Of a stretch of DNA of 64,000 bases, positions 53,531 through 61,586 are shown in pieces (the first letter of the stretch is position 1; each line of letters opens with the position of its first letter). The notes beneath the pieces were generated by a model. It was not told where the DNA came from, did no database searches, and was given only the letters and a program-made list of their open reading frames with translations. Location: positions 1,240,001-1,304,000 of the forward strand of contig CAXXTW010000001.1 of assembly GCA_963678255.2 (NCBI GenBank), read 5' to 3'. The stretch comes from G963678255 sp963678255 (GTDB lineage: Bacteria; Cloacimonadota; Cloacimonadia; Cloacimonadales; WRIO01). The translations under genes and the position numbers were made by a program.

Positions 53531-55511
53531 CAAATGAGCCTAAAACCCTGATCAATAGGGCATCGACTTTTTTTTTAGGTTCTACAATCTGAATTTTTAA
53601 TTCTTTTTATGATTCTATGTGATGACGTTTTCATTTCCAGTAAATCATAGATTTCTTTTGCTTTTTTTTCAGGCGTACCTGTGATTCTTATTGAGTAAGC
53701 GGTACCTTTTTTATCATGCTGAATAATCGTTGATCTCATATGTGTTAACAAATCTTCTCTGATTTCTTTCCAGCTTTTACGGAAGTTGTTCTGATTCAAT
53801 TTATATGTAATACTCTTCAAAATAGAATAAGCTAAAACAGAAATGAATAAATGTGATTCTATCCTGCTGTCCAATTGATGATAAATCGGACGTGTGCCAA
53901 GCTCTGTTTTTATTGATCTAAATGATGACTCAACTTCAGTCAGAGTCATATAGAAATCCCATATCTCTTTTCCCGTAAGATCTTTATGATTCGTCTGTAT
54001 AACATAACAACCAGCATAATCATCCTTCAATGGGTTTTTATCTGTTTTTTCTATTTTTATCTCTTTGACCTTCTGTTGATCTTTTTCTTCTGTTATCAAA
54101 ATAAAATTGTATTTACCAGCTATCGCTCCATAACGCTCTTTCAAGCGACCAATTCGAATATTGATTTTATCAATGTCTTTGATCGTATTCTTAAAATTGG
54201 ATTTGATCAAATTACTACTGTCTTCAAGAAAATTTGTTTCTTGATGATTAACTATTGCCTTTTCTTTCTTCTCTCTGCCAGTGCTGAATACCAATACTTT
54301 TACGGAATCGGAGTCCTCTGTTTTCTTAATAAAAATACTTTGTTTGCTTTTATCTTTATATTCCTCAAATCCGGTTAAGTCACTGAACTCTGAAGCATAA
54401 TCTTTTACAAGGTTCTTTCTTTCTATTACAAAATACGAATAGCCTTCGTTTTTTAAATAGGACAAATTTTCACTTGTCGCTATCCCTCTATCCATAATTA
54501 TTGATGGTTTCTGAAAGATCTCTTGTAAATTTTGCCTATGACTGAAAACCTCCTGAAGAACTTCCTTTAATGTCGCAGGCTCTGATTGATTGCCCTTGTA
54601 TATCTTGCTGTACACAGGAAAGCCTTCCTGGTCTACAACTAGAGCAAGGGTAACCAATGGGCAATCAGTACGGTTTTCTTTACTCTTGCCTCGTTTACAC
54701 AATTCACTTCCTACTTTATTTCCTTCAAAATAGGTATTTGTTAAATCATATAAATAGACTTTGTCGATATATGGATATAGACTCTTGACGTTACTTCTTA
54801 ATTTGCGTTCTATCTGATCTTTATGTAAGTACAACATATCGCCTATTTCATAGATCATATCTTTGGATATCCGTGAAAAACATGTTTTTAAATATTCTAC
54901 AAGGACGCTTTGTTCATTGATCCACCTGTAAGTATGAAGATCACTACCTGGGGAGATCAGTCGACCTAAGATAACAACTTTTGCCAAATCTGTTTCTTTT
55001 TGAGAAAATCCACATGATTGTAACACCTCGTCAAACTTAAGGCGATTCCAGAATTCTATCCCAACAAGCTCTGAACCTGCAAATCTTGACTGTGTCATTT
55101 CGGTTGTATCCAAGTCAACTTCCACATTCTTGCCTTTTTGTATTTCAGGTTTTTGTTGTACTTGACCTGTGATTTTGATATTGTATTTTATATAAGCGAT
55201 GTCAGCAATTTTTTCTAGTTTATCAGAAAATTTAAGTATCTGATTTCCTTTGATTTTATTCTCAATTATGACAACAAGTATTTTTTGTTCTTCTACCGTT
55301 AAATCAAAATCTCCGATATGAACAAGCATCCGTGGTTTTGGACCTTTGTCCGTTTGCACGGTCTCCATCAATTGCAGGTAAGTGTAAATCTTACCAGTCT
55401 TATTATTCTTAATCTCTTTTTTAATAATAAACATAGGACTATTATATTTACACTGGAAAACATGTCAATAATTATTTTAGCTATTTTATTTAGTATTTTA
55501 GGTTCTTTTTG
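53531..55511 (-). mobile_element. IS1634-family insertion sequence (ends approximate)
   Basis: The element of about 1.98 kb carries one transposase gene. Candidate inverted ends are caaatgagcctaaaa at 53531-53545 and the complement of 55496-55511 (caaaaagaacctaaaa), which match except for two substitutions and one extra A. No target duplication was found by eye; the family is known for variable, sometimes long ones. The insertion splits a carboxypeptidase-regulatory-like domain of a secreted protein. About 90 bp on the right side before recognisable protein sequence resumes leave the true right end uncertain. Confidence 0.75.
53575..55434 (-). CDS. IS1634-family DDE transposase
   Basis: The 619-residue transposase has the acidic triad regions in order: YLYDLTNTYFEGN (first D, about 230), SIIMDRGIATSENLSYL (second D, about 315) and the YREK-like MTLTEVESSFRSIKTEL (E, about 525), followed by TRPIYHQLDSRIESHLFISVLAY, the IS1634 hallmark. 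Its frame is intact and of full length, so the element may be active. The long insertion between the second D and E is normal for this family. Confidence 0.93.
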   Translation of the reverse strand: MFIIKKEIKNNKTGKIYTYLQLMETVQTDKGPKPRMLVHIGDFDLTVEEQKILVVIIENKIKGNQILKFSDKLEKIADIAYIKYNIKITGQVQQKPEIQKGKNVEVDLDTTEMTQSRFAGSELVGIEFWNRLKFDEVLQSCGFSQKETDLAKVVILGRLISPGSDLHTYRWINEQSVLVEYLKTCFSRISKDMIYEIGDMLYLHKDQIERKLRSNVKSLYPYIDKVYLYDLTNTYFEGNKVGSELCKRGKSKENRTDCPLVTLALVVDQEGFPVYSKIYKGNQSEPATLKEVLQEVFSHRQNLQEIFQKPSIIMDRGIATSENLSYLKNEGYSYFVIERKNLVKDYASEFSDLTGFEEYKDKSKQSIFIKKTEDSDSVKVLVFSTGREKKEKAIVNHQETNFLEDSSNLIKSNFKNTIKDIDKINIRIGRLKERYGAIAGKYNFILITEEKDQQKVKEIKIEKTDKNPLKDDYAGCYVIQTNHKDLTGKEIWDFYMTLTEVESSFRSIKTELGTRPIYHQLDSRIESHLFISVLAYSILKSITYKLNQNNFRKSWKEIREDLLTHMRSTIIQHDKKGTAYSIRITGTPEKKAKEIYDLLEMKTSSHRIIKRIKNSDCRT

Positions 55512-56070
55512 GCACTTTTTCAAATACTCGAGTCATACATATCAATCACTTACGTTCAATAAAGTGCTAAAATCAATGATTTTTCCCGAAAGATGGGCTG
55601 AATATAGTGATACTTTGGGAAACTATCGTTCTTCTTGTGGAGAGGGCACTTATACCATCACCTGTTCACGCTGGGATTATGAGGATCAGGTATTATCCGG
55701 ACTCGTCGTCAGTGAAGGTAGTGATTTGGTTTTAAATATCTATCTTCATCAAACAGGTACAGATAATCAGGACAATGTTCAAAGTTATAGTGAAACAATT
55801 CACAGAATAAAGAACTATCCTAATCCTTTCAATCCAACGACTACCATTAGTTTTGAATTAACGAAAGCAGAAAGAGTGAAGGTATCAATTTATAATATCA
55901 AAGGTCAGAAGATTACCACTTTACGTGATCAAGTCTTTCCCAAGGGACAACAGGCAATACTCTGGAATGGGAAAGATGATCAGCAGAAATCGGTATCCTC
56001 AGGACTATATTTCATACGATTGGAAACAGAGACAACTCATTATGTGCATAAAACTATGTTGGTGAAATAA
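55512..56070 (+). pseudogene. Secreted beta-helix protein, C-terminal fragment with FlgD-like tail
   Basis: In one frame from the IS end, the sequence resumes the regulatory-like domain (YSDTLGNYRSSCGEGTYTITCSRWDYEDQ) and ends with the FlgD-like tail NYPNPFNPTTTISFEL, GQKITTLRDQVFPKGQQ and SSGLYFIRLETE. It is the 3' part of the gene interrupted at 53531. Residues decoded from about 55512-55600 do not resemble the domain and may be IS sequence or filler. Without a start and signal peptide it is unlikely to be made. Confidence 0.78.
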
Positions 56071-56072
56071 AT

Positions 56073-56092
56073 CAGTAGCGCTGGCGCACTGC
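56073..56092. repeat. REP-like palindrome, inverted relative of 42916-42933
   Basis: In reverse complement this reads gcagtgcgccagcgctactg preceded by ATTATCA, closely matching ATTATCT-GTAGTGCGTCAGCACTAC at 42.9 kb. Changes in the two arms partly compensate, which suggests that the hairpin rather than the sequence is kept. Confidence 0.55.
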
Positions 56093-56213
56093 TGATAATG
56101 ATAAGCATCATGGTTGGTGGATTTAAGTTTAAGCATTGAATTTGATATGTTGATATCATTTAGACGTTTGATATTATTGGTGGTGACTTTATAAAATATA
56201 TTCTATATTTGTT

Positions 56214-56301
56214 CAACCCCTAAAGGGGTTGGACTTGTGTTGGCTATATTTTACCATGGTTAAAACCATGGCCTACCAATATTCCACCCCTAATGGGGTT
56301 G
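56214..56301. repeat. Cluster of three short palindromes
   Basis: The palindromes are caacccctaaaggggttg (56214-56231), accatggt-taaa-accatgg (56253-56271) and cacccctaatggggttg (56285-56301, imperfect). The first and third are versions of one another. Such CAACCCC/GGGGTTG and CCATGG hairpins are scattered between genes in many Bacteroidota-like genomes. Confidence 0.7.
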
Positions 56302-56554
56302 TTTGCCAGAGGAGCCGGATATTTGGTAATCTCAACAAAAACAAGTGATTACGTTGTTATTTTAAGTTCCAGAGGAACGGAACGTTTAGCATTACCACAC
56401 TCCATCTTTTTGGAAGAGTAATAACAATCTCAGCAACATAGTCACCAATTGTCCTACAATAATTACAAGCAATCGAGCTCAGGAGAACCACCATAAACTC
56501 GCTTATAGAAGTCAAATTTGAGAGCTTTGAATTAGAAGAACTCTGATATTTTTT

Positions 56555-56577
56555 TCGAGTCCGAGCCGAACTCGCTC
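56555..56577 (-). repeat. REP-like element, GGAG plus hairpin (right copy, inverted)
   Basis: Exact reverse complement of 51201-51223 (24 bp including one flanking base). Together the two copies bound the 5.4-kb segment that holds the RAYT module, the broken gene and the IS. Confidence 0.65.
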
Positions 56578-56840
56578 CAGAACACACCATTTTTTCATGG
56601 GCATTGTACTATTTATACCTTATCGTCAGGGAGAAATATAGTTGTTACTCAGAAATAGGAGAAGATCTGATGAAATTGTTTCATTATTAGTAAAGATTTA
56701 TTGCTGAATTTGTCAAGATTGCATCGATATGGAGCCTATAGGTTCACTTTTCTTACCTATAAGTACAAGAGTTGCTTAATGAGAGTCAATATATTTTGCA
56801 CAGTCTCTATAAGCATTTAATCCTTCTCTTCAAAATAATC

Positions 56841-56869
56841 TTGACATTAATTAATTATAATTATAAATT
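56841..56869 (+). promoter_or_regulatory. Possible promoter of the lipoprotein gene
   Basis: A perfect TTGACA (56841-56846) is followed by a very AT-rich spacer and TAAATT at 17 bp or TATAAA at 15 bp. It is 30-50 bp before the GGAGG ribosome site of the gene at 56901. Confidence 0.5.
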
Positions 56870-56900
56870 TATTAAAATGTCTGTAACCATTGGAGGGTAA

Positions 56901-58034
56901 ATGAGAAAGTTATTGTTGATATTACTAACGGTTTTTTTATGCAGTTGTTCTACAATAAATTATCAGAGAGGATTTTATGGGGATAGGGACAAAAAGCCTA
57001 TTTACATCCATTCTTTTTCTGATAAATCACAGTTACCATATAAGCTGATTATCTCTGATCAGTATCTGCAAAGCAAAGATAGGATTTTTATGGTCAATCA
57101 AAATTGGATTTCCACCTATTCAAGATTGGTAGAGTACGACCTAAGTAATTCTACGATAGTTAAAGAGATTGCCTCTTTTGAGAGTAAAAATGAGAATATT
57201 TCTGAAACAATTAATGATAATGCTTACATCGTTTTTGTAGTTAACAAGCTTAATGAGAAGAATAAATTCAAAGATATTTATTTATACAATATTGAGAATG
57301 GAGACAAGACTCTTATCAAATCAGATATCTTCACAGGTTTAAAAGATGAATTTTCTGCTGATTTATTTGTAACAATCTATAATAATTCAGTTTATTGGAT
57401 TAATCCTGATTTTGAGAATAAAAAATCAGCCATCATGTCGTATAATATAACTGATCATACTATAAAGCAGATACATGAGCAGGCATTTTTAGAAAAAGGA
57501 TTTATGAGTCATATTCCAAGCACGTTTCTGACTTTATCAGGTAATTGTTTAGTTTTTAACAATCGTACAAATGAAGATAAAGAAAAAATAGTATTCTTTG
57601 ATTTAAACTCGAATTCAATAGTCAAAAAAATCGAGATTCCCACTGAATTTGTATTTAATTATTATGCTGTGTCAGATAATAAAGAGGAATGCTTATACAT
57701 CTATGGCAGAACAAAAGATAATGAAATGATTTATCGTTTAAATATGCAAACACAAACCGTTCAGAAGTTAGTAGGATTTATGGAGAGAACTTATCTTATT
57801 AAAAATAGGATTTATTACTCAGATGATCAACTTTTCTATTCGGTGAATCAGAATTTTACTGGGAATATTCGTGATCATTATTTCAGTGAAATTTATAACC
57901 TAATAAATTATAAAATGGTGAGATACCAGTATAGATATAATTCTGTAAAAACAGATCGATATTTTGCTTTTCTTGAATTTGATGAAAAAGAGGGTCCAGA
58001 TATAATGAAAATGGAAATATATCAGTTAAAATAG
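56901..58034 (+). CDS. Lipoprotein of unknown function, probably beta-propeller
   Basis: The 377-residue protein has a lipobox (LLTVFLCSCS). The body is a chain of four-stranded beta repeats with phrases such as RLVEYDLSNSTIVKEI, IYLYNIENGDKTLI, IMSYNITDHTIKQI and IYRLNMQTQTVQKL, suggesting a propeller of six or seven blades. I recognise no specific family. It is anchored in a membrane facing the periplasm or outside. It stands alone, with its own likely promoter; the GNAT gene downstream has a separate one. Confidence 0.65.
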   Translation: MRKLLLILLTVFLCSCSTINYQRGFYGDRDKKPIYIHSFSDKSQLPYKLIISDQYLQSKDRIFMVNQNWISTYSRLVEYDLSNSTIVKEIASFESKNENISETINDNAYIVFVVNKLNEKNKFKDIYLYNIENGDKTLIKSDIFTGLKDEFSADLFVTIYNNSVYWINPDFENKKSAIMSYNITDHTIKQIHEQAFLEKGFMSHIPSTFLTLSGNCLVFNNRTNEDKEKIVFFDLNSNSIVKKIEIPTEFVFNYYAVSDNKEECLYIYGRTKDNEMIYRLNMQTQTVQKLVGFMERTYLIKNRIYYSDDQLFYSVNQNFTGNIRDHYFSEIYNLINYKMVRYQYRYNSVKTDRYFAFLEFDEKEGPDIMKMEIYQLK

Positions 58035-58127
58035 AACTTTATGTATAATAAAAGAAAGTATGATTAGTTGCTTTCAGATTAAAAATGAAATTAAAGCATT
58101 TCTCTAGTTTATTGTAATAAATTATAC

Positions 58128-58156
58128 TTGACTTTTCATTCATTTCTTGATATAAA
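58128..58156 (+). promoter_or_regulatory. Promoter of the GNAT gene
   Basis: TTGACT (58128-58133), a 17-bp spacer and TATAAA (58151-58156) give a near-consensus sigma-70 promoter, 16 bp before the start codon. The leader would therefore be very short, with GAGG as ribosome site. Confidence 0.6.
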
Positions 58157-58171
58157 AAGAATGAGGTTTAT

Positions 58172-58957
58172 ATGAAAGAAATAAGAACAGATTTAACAAT
58201 AAGAGAATTAATGGAATTTATGAATAAATCAATTGGGTCTTATTTATATTGTTATGGAGACCTTGATTCGAGATATTGGGATAAAACAAAATGGTTTGCT
58301 TTTTCAGAAGATGATGAAATCAGAGCTATTGCCATGTTATATTATGGGTCTGAAACACCTGTTTTAATCGCTTTACAATATTATAATTTAATTTATCTGG
58401 TGGAATTGTTAAATGAAATAGTAGATTTCCTGCCCAAGACTTTTTATGGGCATATTGCCGTGGATGCCTTACCTGAACTACAAAGGTATTCTATGAATAA
58501 TTATCATGGAAAGCATTATCGAATGGTTTTAGACAAGCTTGAGTTATTTTCCTTTAATCCAAATATAAAGAAACTTTATGATAAGCATTATGAAGCTTTA
58601 CAGAAATTATATACAGTTTCTTATCCTGGTAACTGGTTTGAAAAAAGTATGTTTGATCAAGGGGTTTATTATGGATATTTTGATAAAGATGAACTGGTTG
58701 CAGTCGCAGGAACGCATATTTATTCAGAAGAAGTAGCTGTTACTGCTCTAGGTAATATCACAACTCATCCCGATCATCGGGGAAGAGGCTTTGCTACAAT
58801 ACTGACTTCAGCTCTTTGTGATGAAGTAAAAAAGAAAACCTCTGTCATTGGATTAAGTGTATTAGCTGAAAACATTCAGGCAATTAATTGTTATCAAAAA
58901 GTAGGATTTAGAATTATTAATGATTATGACGAAGGATTGATAAAGATCATAACATAA
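58172..58957 (+). CDS. GNAT-family N-acetyltransferase
   Basis: The 261-residue protein has a C-terminal GNAT domain: GNITTHPDHRGRGFATILTSAL carries the acetyl-CoA loop (R/Q-x-x-G-x-G/A), followed by LSVLAENIQAINCYQKVGF. The N-terminal half (about 1-130) is a diverged second GNAT-like domain, as in proteins of the GCN5-related FR47-like group. The acceptor is unknown. It has its own promoter and stands alone. Confidence 0.82.
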   Translation: MKEIRTDLTIRELMEFMNKSIGSYLYCYGDLDSRYWDKTKWFAFSEDDEIRAIAMLYYGSETPVLIALQYYNLIYLVELLNEIVDFLPKTFYGHIAVDALPELQRYSMNNYHGKHYRMVLDKLELFSFNPNIKKLYDKHYEALQKLYTVSYPGNWFEKSMFDQGVYYGYFDKDELVAVAGTHIYSEEVAVTALGNITTHPDHRGRGFATILTSALCDEVKKKTSVIGLSVLAENIQAINCYQKVGFRIINDYDEGLIKIIT

Positions 58958-59004
58958 TCAGTAACTTAATATTATAATGTTTTTTAAAATTTGAAGAGGT
59001 GAAC

Positions 59005-60594
59005 ATGAAAAGAGTTTTATTTCTATTGGTAATCGGGCTTATCGCTCAAACATTATTTGGTCAGCTTATAGTTGATCATCGGAATACAGATATCAGAGCC
59101 ATTCCTTTGTATCGGATAAACCAAGCAAAAAGCAATTTGCATATCGCTTATGGTCATACCTCACATGGCAGTCAGCTCATTGATGGTATGGATGGTTTGG
59201 TAACCTTTGCCAATAACGGTGGCATGGGGTTAAATCATCCCATAAATACTTTTAGTTGGTCAAATGGTGGTGAAGAAAATTCACTTGATTTACATGATTA
59301 TGCCATGGAAGGAGATTGTGGTTACTATCCTGACTGGTATAATAATACGATTGCTTACCTTGGGTCTGTTAACGAAATGGGGAAAGGTTCTCTCAACCCT
59401 GATGTAAATGTTGTGATCTGGTCTTGGTGTGGTCAGATTGATGATAAATATGCAGCAGGAACCCTAGATGCTGAGTATATCGTTCCCATGAATACTTTGG
59501 AATCAATGTATTATGGGGTTTGTTTTGTCTATATGACAGGACATGTGGATCATTGGGATGATGCTAATAATGAAGCGGCTAATCAATATTTAAGAAATTA
59601 TTGTCTAACCAATTCCAAAACTTTATATGATTTCACCGATATAGAATCCTATGACCCTGATGGGATTTATTATGAATTTCCAGGTGATGATTGCTCTTAT
59701 TATGCTTCTGTTGATGGAGAGCTTTTGGGGAATTGGGCAACAAATTGGCAGGAATCTCATACAGAGAATGTTGATTGGTACACGTGTGGTGCTGCGCATT
59801 CTCAACCTTTAAATGCTAACCGAAAAGCCTATGCTGCCTGGTGGCTATGGGCTAGTTTAGCTGGATGGTCAACGACTGCTGATCAACTCAATTTTCCTCT
59901 TAACAGTGTGTCTGAACAAGGGTTTCTTAATCAAACGATTAAACTTCAATTTACTGAAGATCATCCTCAGACTGGAATTAACGTTGTTAAAGTCTTGGAT
60001 GATTCTGTTATGGCTCAAAGTTTACCAAATAATTTAATAGCTTTACAGAATAGCTATTATATTATTACTTCTTCATCGGGGAATGTCGGACAATACAATC
60101 TCACTTTTAATACTACTGGGATGTCAGATAGTTTTCATAACTTTCAAATATTAAAGAGAAACTATGGAAATTCATTCTGGCAGGAAATTATTAATGATAG
60201 CACTATAACTGTAGTTTATAATGATCCTTATATTACAATTCAGGGTTTAGATACTTTTTCAGAATTTGTATTGGCTCGTGAAACCGTAGAGAATTATGAT
60301 TTAACTATTCAACCTGTGATCCTTGATAATATTCAGAATTACCCCAATCCTTTTAATCCTACCACAACCATTCAGTTTAATCTAAAAAAGCAGAGTCATG
60401 TTAAACTAAATATTTATAACTTAAAGGGACAATTAGTCAAAAGTCTCTTTGATGGAAACAAATTTGCTGGTCAGCAAAAGATAGTTTGGAATGGAAAGGA
60501 TAATAAGGGTCAAGATATCAGTTCTGGTCTTTATTTATATAGAATTGAGACAGATAAAACTGTTCAGACAAAACGGATGCTCCTTCTAAAATGA
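59005..60594 (+). CDS. Secreted protein with unknown N-terminal domain and FlgD-like tail
   Basis: The 529-residue protein has a signal peptide (about 1-19, LIAQTLFGQ). Its N-terminal domain (about 25-290) has conserved-looking segments IAYGHTSHGSQLIDGMDGL, VNVVIWSWCGQIDD, FVYMTGHVDHWDD and YTCGAAHSQPLNANRKAYAAWWLW. The block order is loosely SGNH-hydrolase-like, but I cannot name the family. The C-terminus has NYPNPFNPTTTIQFNL and SSGLYLYRIETD, the secretion-associated FlgD-like domain. I chose the ATG at 59005, since GAAGAGG precedes it; a GTG at 58999 lies within that ribosome site. Confidence 0.72.
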   Translation: MKRVLFLLVIGLIAQTLFGQLIVDHRNTDIRAIPLYRINQAKSNLHIAYGHTSHGSQLIDGMDGLVTFANNGGMGLNHPINTFSWSNGGEENSLDLHDYAMEGDCGYYPDWYNNTIAYLGSVNEMGKGSLNPDVNVVIWSWCGQIDDKYAAGTLDAEYIVPMNTLESMYYGVCFVYMTGHVDHWDDANNEAANQYLRNYCLTNSKTLYDFTDIESYDPDGIYYEFPGDDCSYYASVDGELLGNWATNWQESHTENVDWYTCGAAHSQPLNANRKAYAAWWLWASLAGWSTTADQLNFPLNSVSEQGFLNQTIKLQFTEDHPQTGINVVKVLDDSVMAQSLPNNLIALQNSYYIITSSSGNVGQYNLTFNTTGMSDSFHNFQILKRNYGNSFWQEIINDSTITVVYNDPYITIQGLDTFSEFVLARETVENYDLTIQPVILDNIQNYPNPFNPTTTIQFNLKKQSHVKLNIYNLKGQLVKSLFDGNKFAGQQKIVWNGKDNKGQDISSGLYLYRIETDKTVQTKRMLLLK

Positions 60595-60776
60595 TTTACA
60601 AAACAGAGTCTTTATATTAAGATAAAAATATCATTAATATATAGGATATTGTAAAAACTATATTTCTTTAGGGTATGAATAGATCAAAAGTAGGGGAATA
60701 TTAGCTTATATTGCCTTATATGATAAATAATTCGTTTGGCATAACCAATGCATTTAATTGTTAAAAAGGGGGCTAT

Positions 60777-61511
60777 ATGCGTAAATTTTATAGGTATCTG
60801 TTCAGTGTATTAATCTTAATCTTTGCAATATCAATGTTAAGTGCTGTTAAAGTCAAAGATCTTACTACCGTTAATGATTTGCTTAAGGAGGATTTGGATT
60901 CTGTTACTAATGTTAATTTTGAGGGGAATTTTGAAATTAAATTAAATCAGGGTGTCAAAAATTCTATTTCAATACAAGGACCTAAAAATTATAAGGAAGG
61001 TCTGTTCGTTAAAATATCAAAAAATACCTTATTTATTGAAAGTGACGAAAAAAAATTAAAACGTGAAATAAAGAGTGCGAAATTTATTATTGATATTACT
61101 TTAACTCAAATAAATAGCATTAATCTTACAGGAGTCATTGGATTAACAAATAATCAACCAATTAAAGGTGAATTTTTAAAAATTAGTATGGAAGGAATTG
61201 GTTCTTGCGAACTATCAAATTTATTATTTAAAAAAGTTAATGCAAGTCTTGAAGGCGCTACTTACATGAAACTTGAAGGCAAAGCCTTAGATGCTAGATA
61301 TGACCTTCAAGGTATAGGGTATCTTGATGCTGAGAATTTAAGAGCTCACGATGTCATAGCCAATAATGATGGTGTCGGAAAGATCTCTTTGTATGCTGAT
61401 AATGTCTTAATTGCGGATCAACAAGGTATAGGCGCTATAATCTATTCTGGCAGCCCAAAGAAGATTAAGAAAAACGTCGATGGTATTGGAGCAATATCTG
61501 AAAAAGATTAA
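60777..61511 (+). CDS. Exported GIN-domain (DUF2807) protein
   Basis: The 244-residue protein has a signal peptide (about 7-24) and a right-handed repeat body with VNFEGNFEIKLNQG near 47, then IIDITLTQINSINLTGVIG and repeated G-x-G-x-(A/S/I) turns (SMEGIGSCELS, DLQGIGYLDAE, NDGVGKISLYAD, GIGAIIYSGSP). This is the GIN/DUF2807 head domain, frequent in Bacteroidota envelope proteins and of unknown function. AAGGGGG precedes the start. It is a single gene ended by a bidirectional terminator. Confidence 0.83.
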   Translation: MRKFYRYLFSVLILIFAISMLSAVKVKDLTTVNDLLKEDLDSVTNVNFEGNFEIKLNQGVKNSISIQGPKNYKEGLFVKISKNTLFIESDEKKLKREIKSAKFIIDITLTQINSINLTGVIGLTNNQPIKGEFLKISMEGIGSCELSNLLFKKVNASLEGATYMKLEGKALDARYDLQGIGYLDAENLRAHDVIANNDGVGKISLYADNVLIADQQGIGAIIYSGSPKKIKKNVDGIGAISEKD

Positions 61512-61540
61512 TCACTCAAACGTATAGTTTAAGAATATAA

Positions 61541-61569
61541 AACAACCCCCACTGATAAAGGGGGTTGTT
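61541..61569. terminator. Bidirectional terminator between the GIN-domain gene and fhs
   Basis: The 10-bp stem aacaaccccc (61541-61550) pairs with gggggttgtt (61560-61569), flanked by A-rich sequence on the left and a T-run on the right; it serves both converging genes. Confidence 0.87.
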
Positions 61570-61586
61570 TTATTTTTGTATAAATT

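Larger units (their letters stand above)
56093..56900. other. Repeat-rich non-coding stretch after the broken secreted protein gene
   Basis: No gene is supported. It contains the palindromes at 56214-56301, a gttcc-agag-gaac hairpin near 56367, the right copy of the GGAG-type REP-like sequence (56555-56577) and a promoter before 56901. A minus-strand frame at 56357-56590 runs through these repeats and is not a gene. Confidence 0.55.

Noticed and set aside
53986..54378. 130-codon plus-strand frame inside the IS
   Set aside because: Shadow of the transposase gene, with a composition typical of antisense reading.
56357..56590. 77-codon minus-strand reading frame
   Set aside because: It is made of REP-like palindromic sequence and has no ribosome site.
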